Virus record (IMG/VR): IMGVR_UViG_3300027759_003243
Span: 1 to 32,501 of that record
Strand: one strand, 5' to 3'
Source of the DNA: a virus
DNA: 32,501 bases
This document shows, one piece after another, positions 1-4,729 of this stretch. The notes beneath the pieces are model-generated. The model saw only the letters and a list, made by a program, of their open reading frames with translations, was not told the DNA's origin and did no database searches. The first letter of the stretch is position 1. Each line of letters starts with the position of its first letter. The position numbers and the translations under genes are program-made.

Positions 1-2
1 AT

Positions 3-76
3 TGGTGCCCCACGACAGAATCGAACTGCCATCACAGGATTACAAAACCAGTGTACTACCATTGTACTAGTAGGGC
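3..76 (-). tRNA. tRNA-Thr (TGT)
   Basis: Cloverleaf on the minus strand with acceptor GCCCTAC pairing GTGGGGC, discriminator A and encoded CCA. The anticodon loop TTTGTAA gives UGU. Two T-T mismatches weaken the anticodon stem, unlike the second Thr(TGT) copy at 6381-6454, so this copy may be degenerating. It is the last gene of the unit driven by the promoter at 182-210. Confidence 0.85.
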
Positions 77-83
77 GAAAATT

Positions 84-160
84 TGGCTCCCCAGCGTGGG
101 CTCGAACCACGGACAACTTGATTAACAGTCAAGTGCAACTACCAACTGTGCTACTGGGGA
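84..160 (-). tRNA. tRNA-Asn (GTT)
   Basis: Perfect acceptor TCCCCAG/CTGGGGA, discriminator G, encoded CCA, anticodon stem CTTGA/TCAAG with loop CTGTTAA, and a canonical T loop TTCGAGC. It sits directly downstream of a perfect-consensus promoter. A very different second Asn(GTT) gene lies at 6639-6717. Confidence 0.93.
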
Positions 161-181
161 ATATGTCTTTATTTAATATGA

Positions 182-210
182 ATTATACACTAGGTTGAAT
201 TTGTTGTCAA
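182..210 (-). promoter_or_regulatory. Perfect sigma70-type promoter for tRNA-Asn/Thr
   Basis: Read on the minus strand, TTGACA (210-205) is separated by exactly 17 bp from TATAAT (187-182). The predicted start is near 175, just ahead of tRNA-Asn. A 10-bp inverted repeat (arms 189-198 and 207-216, 8-base loop) overlaps the -35 box and spacer and also covers the stop codon of the HNH gene. It could be an operator or a termination hairpin for that gene. Confidence 0.85.
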
Positions 211-211
211 C

Positions 212-772
212 CTAGTTTAGTAGAATTCTACTGTGCTTTGGAACACCTGCTAACAAGTAATCCATTTGGTCAGCTAGAATGTTACGATGTTGTAAAATCA
301 TATTTTCGTAATGATTAGGTACATAAGGGGTGTACAGAAGTTCCATGCGGGCTTCTTTCAATGTCTTATGACCTTTCTTACTGTTACATTCTTTACAAGC
401 AGTAACAACATTCATCCAAGTGTTTTCGCCACCTAAAAATTTAGGGACAATATGGTCCCTGCTTAAGTGATGATAGTTAGCGTGGTGTTTACCACAGTAC
501 GCACACACTTGCCGGTCCCGACCAAACAATGTTCTGTTAGTTAATGCTACATTAGCATGTTTGTAAGGGTTGAATCCGTGACCTTTCACAGCGATAATAC
601 TAGAAGTTTCAATATAACTTTGGTCACCAGTGTTTTGAAAACCCCCACGATACTTAGCCACAATTTCACCCATGCTCCATGCTACCGCATCTTTAGCGTG
701 GTATGTAATTGCGTCATCGTGCGAGATCCATTGTCTTGGAACTCCTGAAATATCTAGTGCTAGAACAGCCAT
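212..772 (-). CDS. HNH endonuclease
   Basis: Free-standing HNH nuclease of about 186 residues. The C-terminal half holds the classic zinc-HNH core: CAYCGK, then LSRDHIVPKFLGG, then ACKECNSKKG, so two CxxC pairs bracket the DH catalytic pair. I choose the ATG at 772 over the upstream start at 799 because AAGGAG lies six bases before it. The N-terminal ~80 residues are not recognised and may bind DNA. It follows tRNA-Arg(CCG) in a tRNA array, the usual place for phage homing nucleases, although a packaging or restriction role cannot be excluded. Its stop overlaps the inverted repeat of the next promoter. Confidence 0.85.
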   Translation of the reverse strand: MAVLALDISGVPRQWISHDDAITYHAKDAVAWSMGEIVAKYRGGFQNTGDQSYIETSSIIAVKGHGFNPYKHANVALTNRTLFGRDRQVCAYCGKHHANYHHLSRDHIVPKFLGGENTWMNVVTACKECNSKKGHKTLKEARMELLYTPYVPNHYENMILQHRNILADQMDYLLAGVPKHSRILLN

Positions 773-820
773 GTTGTACTCCTTTTCTGCTATTGTCACT
801 ATAACTATTTACTCTTTGCT

Positions 821-895
821 TGGTGAGCCCTGCAAGAATCGAACTTGCATCTCAAGTATCGGAAACTTGTATGCTATCCATTGCACTAAGGACTC
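821..895 (-). tRNA. tRNA-Arg (CCG)
   Basis: Acceptor GAGTCCT/AGGGCTC with one G-T pair, discriminator A, encoded CCA. Anticodon stem CAAGT/ACTTG with loop TTCCGAT gives CCG, reading the CGG codon. It lies right after the promoter at 903-931 and is probably co-transcribed with the HNH gene. Confidence 0.92.
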
Positions 896-902
896 ATATG
901 TA

Positions 903-931
903 ACTATAACACACTATTGAATAGTTGTCAA
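903..931 (-). promoter_or_regulatory. Sigma70-type promoter for tRNA-Arg (CCG)
   Basis: On the minus strand TTGACA (931-926), a 17-bp spacer and TATAGT (908-903). The spacer contains a small palindrome, ACTAT-TCA-ATAGT. A terminator lies immediately upstream, forming a terminator-promoter junction between transcription units. Confidence 0.8.
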
Positions 932-937
932 CCAAAA

Positions 938-958
938 CAAAACCCGACTAGCGGGTTT
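938..958 (-). terminator. Rho-independent terminator
   Basis: Stem AAACCCG (940-946) / CGGGTTT (952-958) with loop ACTAG. Read on the minus strand it is followed by TTTTGTTTTGG. It lies 28 bases past the stop of the small membrane-protein gene and just before the Arg(CCG) promoter. A T run on the plus side means it could act both ways. Confidence 0.75.
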
Positions 959-985
959 TTGTGAGAGTGTGTATTTGGTGAAGTT

Positions 986-1224
986 TTACTTCCTGTCAAA
1001 TGCCCAGGCCAAAACTCCAATTGCAACCAATCCAACTAAGCCTTGGCTACCAAGTGCTGTGATGAATTTGATTACATTAGCAAGAATATCCAATCCGATG
1101 AATGGTACTGCTGCTCCGAAGATGATTTGTAGGATTACGCCCACTGCTAAAAGTTTTACACCTAAGTCTAAAACGCTACTTAAAAAACCGCCTGCGACAG
1201 GAATCCTTTGTTCATTGCTTCCAT
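986..1224 (-). CDS. Small two-helix membrane protein, read with a -1 frameshift
   Basis: GAAAGGAAC (1239-1231) lies six bases before ATG at 1224. The zero frame reads 14 codons and stops at 1182-1180, directly after a run of six T (1187-1182). Shifting -1 on this run continues for 65 more codons to the TAA at 988-986, giving a 79-residue protein. Two strongly hydrophobic segments (around KLLAVGVILQIIFG and GLVGLVAIGVLAWAF) precede a charged end FDRK. No start codon exists upstream in the -1 frame, so initiation must be in frame zero. Either slippage is programmed, or one T is missing from this copy or assembly. A late-type box GATAAATA lies at 1256-1249. Function unknown; a holin-like role is possible but unsupported. 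Confidence 0.65.
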
Positions 1225-1270
1225 ATTTTTGTTCCTTTCACAAACTAATATTTATCCTAGTTTGAAAGGT

Positions 1271-1324
1271 ATAAGACCGTTGTCTTATTGCTCAGTAAAT
1301 GTATACTTATTGTGTAGTAAGTAT
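1271..1324 (-). other. Two consecutive hairpins downstream of tRNA-Arg (CCT)
   Basis: Stem ATAAGAC (1271-1277) / GTCTTAT (1282-1288) with a CGTT loop, and stem ATACTTA (1303-1309) / TAAGTAT (1318-1324) with an 8-base loop. They lie between the 3' end of tRNA-Arg(CCT) and the leader of the small membrane-protein gene. They may be processing or stability elements; neither has a clear U tract. Confidence 0.5.
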
Positions 1325-1332
1325 GTATATGT

Positions 1333-1407
1333 TGGTCTCACTAGATAGATTTGAACTATCATCTATTCTTTAGGAGAGAATTGTTCTATCCATTGAACTA
1401 TAGCGAG
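1333..1407 (-). tRNA. tRNA-Arg (CCT)
   Basis: Acceptor CTCGCTA/TAGTGAG, discriminator A, encoded CCA. Perfect anticodon stem ATTCT/AGAAT with loop CTCCTAA gives CCU, reading AGG. Confidence 0.92.
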
Positions 1408-1415
1408 GAATTAAT

Positions 1416-1491
1416 TGGTGCCATAAGCTGGACTCGAACCAGCAACACACGAATTTTCAGTCCGCTGCTCTACCATTGGAGCTACTATGGC
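1416..1491 (-). tRNA. tRNA-Phe (GAA)
   Basis: Acceptor GCCATAG/TTATGGC, discriminator A, encoded CCA, D stem GCTC/GAGC, anticodon loop CTGAAAA giving GAA, canonical T loop TTCGAGT. Confidence 0.92.
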
Positions 1492-1499
1492 ATATAGGT

Positions 1500-1645
1500 T
1501 TTCAAGCAACCAACTATCCTTTCAGACTCATTGGGTTGTCTCGTGTAAGAGAGTTTATACTACCTTATAATCGTGTGCGGTGTCACACAGCCAACCCGAA
1601 CTGTGCTAGATTATTTGGGACTCAATCTTATCGTCTAGCTTGAAA
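1500..1645 (-). ncRNA. Putative structured RNA spacer closed by an 8-bp inverted repeat
   Basis: The 156-bp gap between tRNA-Phe and tRNA-Ser contains no good ORF. It is closed by TTTCAAGC (1500-1507) / GCTTGAAA (1638-1645). On the minus strand the interior has hairpins such as AGATT/AATCT, CACAG/CTGTG with loop TTCGGGTTGG, and TCTC/GAGA, plus a possible long-range GGGTTG/CAACCC pairing. It resembles no RNA family I recognise. Processed spacer RNA is an alternative. Confidence 0.45.
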
Positions 1646-1647
1646 TC

Positions 1648-1734
1648 TGGAGGAAGATAACGGAATCGAACCGTGCCCCATTTTTGGAGCGAACATCTTT
1701 CCAAGATGCTTAGTATCCAATACATCTATCTTCC
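1648..1734 (-). tRNA. tRNA-Ser (GGA)
   Basis: Class II tRNA of 87 nt. Perfect acceptor GGAAGAT/ATCTTCC, encoded CCA, anticodon loop TTGGAAA giving GGA, and a long variable arm with stem CTCC/GGGG. The discriminator is T, whereas G73 is the usual serine identity base. Confidence 0.88.
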
Positions 1735-1744
1735 ATTGATTGGT

Positions 1745-1780
1745 GGTCAACCCATAGAGCCAGGCTCTACAATGCCGACC
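1745..1780 (-). other. Nested hairpin in tRNA spacer
   Basis: Stem TAGAGC (1755-1760) / GCTCTA (1764-1769) with a three-base loop, enclosed by GGTC (1745-1748) / GACC (1777-1780). It fills the gap between tRNA-Ser and tRNA-Leu(CAA), a short version of the inverted-repeat-bounded spacers elsewhere in the array. Confidence 0.4.
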
Positions 1781-1786
1781 GTAACT

Positions 1787-1865
1787 TGGTACCCCGCCTC
1801 GGAGTCGAACCGAGAGAACTCTTCCTTTTGAGAGAAGCGACTTTGCCAGATTTGTCCAGCGGGGC
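1787..1865 (-). tRNA. tRNA-Leu (CAA) with short variable region
   Basis: Acceptor GCCCCGC/GCGGGGT, discriminator A, encoded CCA. Anticodon stem CTTCT/GGAAG with loop CTCAAAA gives CAA. D stem GAC/GTC with a long D loop as in leucine tRNAs, but the variable region is only about six bases (AGTTCT) instead of the class II arm. Confidence 0.78.
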
Positions 1866-1876
1866 GTAAATTTTAT

Positions 1877-1953
1877 TGGTGCCCTAGGCGAGACTCGAAC
1901 TCGCAGAACCCGGCTTCTTAGACCGGTACCTATACCAATTCGGTTACCAGGGC
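1877..1953 (-). tRNA. tRNA-Leu (AAG) with short variable region
   Basis: Acceptor GCCCTGG/CTAGGGC, discriminator A, encoded CCA, D stem ACC/GGT. Stem CCGGT/GCCGG with loop CTAAGAA gives AAG (A34 would need deamination). The variable region is five bases (GTTCT). The class assignment is unusual for leucine, so the isotype is less sure than the tRNA call itself. Confidence 0.72.
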
Positions 1954-1958
1954 ATATT

Positions 1959-2296
1959 CAACATCCCGTAGCCGGGATTCTGTTCTATCCTAACATTAAT
2001 CTTTGCCACAACCCGAATCAATAGCGCAAGTGTTGCCTGACTCTGTTTGTGTTGCTTGTTATATCACGGTAGTTTAACGATTAGTTATTTGGTGGAACAT
2101 TCGGGATTCGAACCCGTCTCAGGAACCTTTGTCACCCTTGCGGATCTAGCTTGATGATAAATCTCTGCTTGGCTTCTATCAACTTCCAGATAGATTTGAG
2201 CCGACCTACACCATGCCCCATCAAATAACTAATCTTCTACACGCACTTGCCACAAGTCCCGAACTTCCTCTGTTGCCAGCGTTAGGTCGGATGTTG
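1959..2296 (-). ncRNA. Putative 338-nt structured RNA with three nested long-range helices
   Basis: Three sets of complementary arms nest around the tRNA-like segment at 2090-2219: CAACATCC (1959-1966) / GGATGTTG (2289-2296), GCAAGTG (2026-2032) / CACTTGC (2244-2250), and a perfect 12-bp helix GATTAGTTATTT (2079-2090) / AAATAACTAATC (2223-2234). The nesting implies the flanks and the core fold as one molecule between tRNA-His and tRNA-Leu(AAG). A motif TTCGGG followed by TTGTGGCAA occurs in both flanks. An alternative local hairpin ATCCCG/CGGGAT (1963-1978) competes with the outermost helix. No known family recognised. Confidence 0.5.
2090..2219 (-). ncRNA. tRNA-like RNA with 130-nt body and encoded CCA
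   Basis: The 5' end GGGGCAT pairs with 3' ATGTTCC through all seven acceptor positions (two G-T), followed by A and CCA. A canonical T loop TTCGAAT sits on a CGGG/CCCG stem. The ~90-base interior is far too long for a tRNA and does not fold into normal D and anticodon arms. It offers TCTATC/GATAGA with loop TGGAAGTT, GGCT/AGCC around it, and ATCC-GCAA-GGGT. It lacks the tmRNA 5' consensus and any tag frame. It may be a tRNA-Ser-like gene with a giant variable arm, an intron-bearing tRNA or a new tRNA-mimic. Confidence 0.55.
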
Positions 2297-2302
2297 AAAT
2301 CT

Positions 2303-2379
2303 TGGGGTAACCAATGGGGAACGATCCCATTCTATCGCTTTCACAGAGCGAGGTGCTAAACCTTTACACTATGGTCACC
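2303..2379 (-). tRNA. tRNA-His (GTG)
   Basis: Carries the histidine hallmarks: an extra 5' G(-1) facing C73, acceptor GTGACCA/TGGTTAC, encoded CCA, anticodon stem TCGCT/AGCGA with loop CTGTGAA. The T loop is ATCGTTC: bases 54 and 58 are A and T instead of the usual T and A. Confidence 0.9.
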
Positions 2380-2395
2380 ATAACTAAATATCTTA

Positions 2396-3148
2396 ATGTT
2401 TAAACCCAACTACGATTCTTTTTACAAACGTCATGCCAATCAATCAAAAGAATGGCTTCAATCTGACAGAAAAGAATTATATGAACTGAATTTAAAAACC
2501 AATTATGACTTATTAAAAAATAATAATTGGATTGATAACTCGTTTACATATAAATTTAATTCGCATGGCTTTCGTTGTGAAGAATTCACAAATGACCCAA
2601 CCATCATGTTTCTAGGGTGTAGCTTTACTTGTGGTATAGGCTTACCTGTTGATAACATCTGGCCCGAACTAGTATCTAAAAAATTAAATATGCGTTGTGC
2701 CAACTTAGGCATTGGCGGAAGTTCTATAGATACAGCATTTAGATTATGTCACGGATGGATTGATATAATAAAACCACAGATTGTAATATTACTTGAGCCG
2801 CCCGGCGTAAGAGTGGAATTAGTATACAATGATACTATTGTAAATTTAAACACCGGGATAACTGTATTTGAAAATGGATTCATAGCGAGCAAAAATCTAC
2901 AAAACCCAAATCATAATAACCATCAAACATTCATAAAAGAATGGAGTTTAGATGATAATAATGATTATTTTAATAAGATTAAAAATAAATTAGCAATAGA
3001 AAGTATATGCTCTGCTAGAAATATCAAATGTCTTTCAATTCCCTTTAAGGAAATATTTAAAAGAAAAGTTGACCTAGCTAGAGATTTATCTCATTACGGC
3101 ATTAAAAGCAATCAATTGTTTGCTGATTATATATTAACTAAAATATAA
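2396..3148 (+). CDS. SGNH/GDSL-type hydrolase
   Basis: 250-residue putative serine esterase/acyl-hydrolase. Block I is FLGCSFTCG with candidate nucleophile S76, a block III-like NLGIGG lies around N103, and the C-terminal D-x-x-H is D230/H233 in RDLSHYG. The fold and triad are read from motifs only, and the substrate is unknown; in phages such enzymes often act on surface sugars or lipids. The only protein-coding gene of this size on the plus strand inside the minus-strand tRNA array. No Shine-Dalgarno is seen. TAAATA (2385-2390) ends five bases before the ATG, suggesting a late, possibly leaderless, transcript. Confidence 0.82.
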   Translation: MFKPNYDSFYKRHANQSKEWLQSDRKELYELNLKTNYDLLKNNNWIDNSFTYKFNSHGFRCEEFTNDPTIMFLGCSFTCGIGLPVDNIWPELVSKKLNMRCANLGIGGSSIDTAFRLCHGWIDIIKPQIVILLEPPGVRVELVYNDTIVNLNTGITVFENGFIASKNLQNPNHNNHQTFIKEWSLDDNNDYFNKIKNKLAIESICSARNIKCLSIPFKEIFKRKVDLARDLSHYGIKSNQLFADYILTKI

Positions 3149-3150
3149 AT

Positions 3151-3229
3151 TGGTCTGTGCGGCAGGATTTGAACCTGCGATTTCTCACTTCCAAGGCGAG
3201 TAGATTAAACCAGACTTTCTCACGCACAG
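3151..3229 (-). tRNA. tRNA-Pro (TGG)
   Basis: Perfect acceptor CTGTGCG/CGCACAG, discriminator A, encoded CCA, stem CTCGC/GTGAG with loop CTTGGAA giving TGG, canonical T arm GCAGG-TTCAAAT-CCTGC. It begins two bases after the SGNH stop codon on the other strand. Confidence 0.92.
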
Positions 3230-3236
3230 ATAAACT

Positions 3237-3312
3237 TGGTGGGCTATCGAGGAGTCAAACCTCGCAACATCTCTATGTCAAAGAGACAGGATTTCCAATC
3301 ACTCTAAAGCCT
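3237..3312 (-). tRNA. tRNA-Val (GAC), poorly paired
   Basis: Encoded CCA, discriminator A, T stem CGAGG/CCTCG and a perfect anticodon stem TCTCT/AGAGA with loop TTGACAT giving GAC. The acceptor AGGCTTT/ATAGCCC has mismatches at the first and sixth pairs, and the D arm is weak. It may be decaying. Confidence 0.65.
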
Positions 3313-3318
3313 ATTATT

Positions 3319-3395
3319 TGGTGGACACATGTGGGATTCGAACCCACGACATCCTACTTGCAAGGCAGGCGTTCTTCCAACTGAACTAATGGCCC
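3319..3395 (-). tRNA. tRNA-Ala (TGC)
   Basis: Anticodon stem CCTGC/GTAGG with loop CTTGCAA, D stem GTTC/GAAC, T arm GTGGG-TTCGAAT-CCCAC, encoded CCA. The 3' acceptor strand has one extra base (ATGTGTCC against GGGCCAT), so a bulged T is needed to pair it. Confidence 0.82.
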
Positions 3396-3404
3396 ATAAA
3401 AACT

Positions 3405-3479
3405 TGGTACCCAGTGTTGGTTACGATCCAACTACAACCGCCTTATCAAGACGGCACCTCACCATTCGGTCTACTGGGC
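3405..3479 (-). tRNA. tRNA-Ile (GAT)
   Basis: Acceptor GCCCAGT/ACTGGGT, discriminator A, encoded CCA, stem CCGTC/GGCGG with loop TTGATAA giving GAT. The T loop is ATCGTAA with A54 and T58 swapped relative to the canonical pair. Confidence 0.88.
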
Positions 3480-3492
3480 AATAAATACTATT

Positions 3493-3654
3493 ATGAAAAC
3501 CTACAAGAATATTACTCCTGGAGGCTTAAACTTTCACCTATCATTAATTGATGGTGTTTGTTGTATGGTTGTATATGACAGATACTTTTGCGAGTATCAA
3601 ATACAATATTTTACTAATATCAACAAAGCATTACGCTTTATCAATAATCTTTGA
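3493..3654 (+). CDS. Small hypothetical protein, 53 aa
   Basis: ATG to TGA open frame with an ordinary protein-like composition (begins MKTYKNITPGGLNF, ends NKALRFINNL) that fills the gap between tRNA-Ile and tRNA-Met, ending one base before the Met tRNA. No Shine-Dalgarno, but TAAATA (3482-3487) sits exactly five bases before the ATG as for neighbouring genes. No family recognised; it runs opposite to the tRNAs. The call rests on the box spacing and the clean fit to the gap. Confidence 0.5.
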   Translation: MKTYKNITPGGLNFHLSLIDGVCCMVVYDRYFCEYQIQYFTNINKALRFINNL

Positions 3655-3655
3655 T

Positions 3656-3731
3656 TGGTGGTAATAGTTGGACTCGAACCAACGATAGTCTGCGTATGAA
3701 GCAGGTGCATTAGCCACTATGCTATATTACC
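3656..3731 (-). tRNA. tRNA-Met (CAT)
   Basis: Perfect acceptor GGTAATA/TATTACC, discriminator A, encoded CCA, anticodon loop TTCATAC giving CAT. A paired first position (G1-C72) argues for an elongator, or an Ile tRNA with lysidine at C34, rather than an initiator. Confidence 0.88.
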
Positions 3732-3737
3732 ATATAG

Positions 3738-3824
3738 AAACATACTACCAAGAGTCCGATTCTTGTCAAGACGCATCAGCTTTGTGTTCTAGACCACGCT
3801 GCCTAACTTCGTCATAATATGTTT
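3738..3824 (-). ncRNA. Putative structured RNA with T-arm-like hairpin
   Basis: The spacer between tRNA-Met and tRNA-Thr(GGT) is closed by AAACATA (3738-3744) / TATGTTT (3818-3824). Inside, CAAGA (3749-3753) / TCTTG (3761-3765) holds a seven-base loop reading ATCGGAC on the minus strand, like the variant T loops of nearby tRNAs. GACG/CGTC (3770-3773, 3810-3813) closes a second domain. There is no CCA and no anticodon arm. It could be a decayed tRNA or an independent RNA. Confidence 0.4.
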
Positions 3825-3829
3825 TTATA

Positions 3830-3903
3830 TGGTGCTCCTTACTGGTAACGATCCAGTGTCTATACATTACCAATGTATTATAATACCTTTATACTAAAAG
3901 AGC
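3830..3903 (-). tRNA. tRNA-Thr (GGT)
   Basis: Acceptor GCTCTTT/AAGGAGC, discriminator A, encoded CCA, perfect anticodon stem ATACA/TGTAT with loop TTGGTAA giving GGT. The T arm ACTGG/CCAGT carries the variant loop ATCGTTA. Confidence 0.88.
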
Positions 3904-3907
3904 AAAT

Positions 3908-3985
3908 TGGTGCGCCCCGAGAGGTTCGAACTCCCGACCCCTGGCTTCGTAAACCAGTGCTCTAATCCGGCTGAGCTAGGGACGC
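3908..3985 (-). tRNA. tRNA-Arg (ACG)
   Basis: Acceptor GCGTCCC/GGGGCGC, D stem GCTC/GAGC, stem CTGGT/GCCAG with loop TTACGAA giving ACG, T loop TTCGAAC, encoded CCA. Very bacterial in appearance. Its first 24 bases are also the 3' end of the adjoining HNH frame, which stops in the D loop. Confidence 0.93.
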
Positions 3986-4648
3986 CTTTAATTTTTTCAT
4001 AACCCGATAATGAGTTCCGCTATCATTCAGTCCCAATGATAGTAATGCTTTACGAATACTTCCGTTATGCACTAGTAGCGCATCTATTTTTTCTTTATCG
4101 GAGTATTCGGTCTTTGTCTTTAAATTTTTAAAGACAGTTTTTTCTTTCTTTGGTCTACAACTATTGCACCAATGCTGTAAAGGAGTGTTTGTATCAGTCC
4201 CACATACGTTACATTTGTTTATTTTTTTAGGAGTTCTACCCTTGATCCAACCTTGAGGTTCTGTCCCGGGTAAATATTTTCCTGCTACTAAATTATCTAA
4301 ATTATGATACCATAATTTTCCATAACTTCCATTATTTTTACCAGTGCGTTGACGACATATCTCAATATAGCGGCGTTTCAACCAACCATACATTTTGTTG
4401 TTTCTCCTAGCATATTTGCTACTAACAACCATCATTTGAGCAGCATAAATCAACTTTGGGGTATTATGTATTTTTACTAAAAGTAAATGTGCTGTATAAT
4501 GCTCTTCAGGAGTTAATCTGACTAGGTTACTAGATGCATCAGTTCCTCCTATACATTTAGGAATAATATGATGAGTTTCGTAACTCTCAGTTAGTGTTCT
4601 ATTTTTTGCGCGGGTGATAAGTGTATGATAGTGTTTTTCGTAGTTCAT
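3962..4648 (-). CDS. HNH homing endonuclease, C terminus running into tRNA-Arg
   Basis: 228 residues. The N-terminal HNH motif is ETHHIIPKCIGGTDASSNLVRLTPEEHYTAH (residues ~24-54). A GKNNGSYGK segment near residue 105 resembles the NUMOD3 DNA-binding motif. It is followed by a four-cysteine zinc finger (CNVC...CNSC, ~146-170) and a basic helix-turn-helix-like end. The last eight codons and the stop lie inside tRNA-Arg(ACG). Upstream, 38 bases from the start, lies the 5' half of another tRNA-Arg, so the gene appears to be a mobile element lodged in a tRNA gene. TAAATA lies five bases before the ATG (4659-4654). Confidence 0.85.
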   Translation of the reverse strand: MNYEKHYHTLITRAKNRTLTESYETHHIIPKCIGGTDASSNLVRLTPEEHYTAHLLLVKIHNTPKLIYAAQMMVVSSKYARRNNKMYGWLKRRYIEICRQRTGKNNGSYGKLWYHNLDNLVAGKYLPGTEPQGWIKGRTPKKINKCNVCGTDTNTPLQHWCNSCRPKKEKTVFKNLKTKTEYSDKEKIDALLVHNGSIRKALLSLGLNDSGTHYRVMKKLKASLAQPD

Positions 4649-4685
4649 ACACTTATTTATCTTTTTGCGAACAAAATTAATAAAG

Positions 4686-4724
4686 TTCGTAGCCTAGTAC
4701 TCTATCCAACTGAGTTACGGTCGC
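4686..4724 (-). pseudogene. 5' half of a tRNA-Arg (ACG), truncated after the anticodon loop
   Basis: On the minus strand GCGACCG, then GTAACTCAGTTGGATAGAGT (D arm), CTAGG and the loop CTACGAA match positions 1-38 of a tRNA-Arg(ACG). The following bases CTTTA do not complete the anticodon stem and no matching 3' half with CGGTCGC is found nearby. The break falls exactly at the end of the anticodon loop, next to the HNH gene. A full but non-identical tRNA-Arg(ACG) follows that gene. Confidence 0.78.
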
Positions 4725-4729
4725 ATTAT

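Noticed and set aside
969-1265. A 98-codon plus-strand open frame
   Set aside because: It is antisense to the small membrane-protein gene, whose minus-strand reading has a ribosome-binding site and coherent membrane helices; the plus frame has no start signal and poor composition.
2090-2219. Identification as tmRNA
   Set aside because: The acceptor and T arm fit, but the 5' GGGGCnG...GGATTCGACGGG consensus, the tag reading frame and the usual ~350-nt length of the mature RNA are absent. The order of the 5' and 3' halves is also not permuted.
3157-3384. A 75-codon plus-strand open frame
   Set aside because: It runs antisense through the tRNA genes Pro, Val and Ala, which fully explain the sequence.
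3908-4724. Group I intron interrupting a single tRNA-Arg gene
   Set aside because: The downstream tRNA is complete with its own 5' half, and its acceptor does not pair with the upstream half (GCGACCG against GGGGCGC). I see no intron core motifs.
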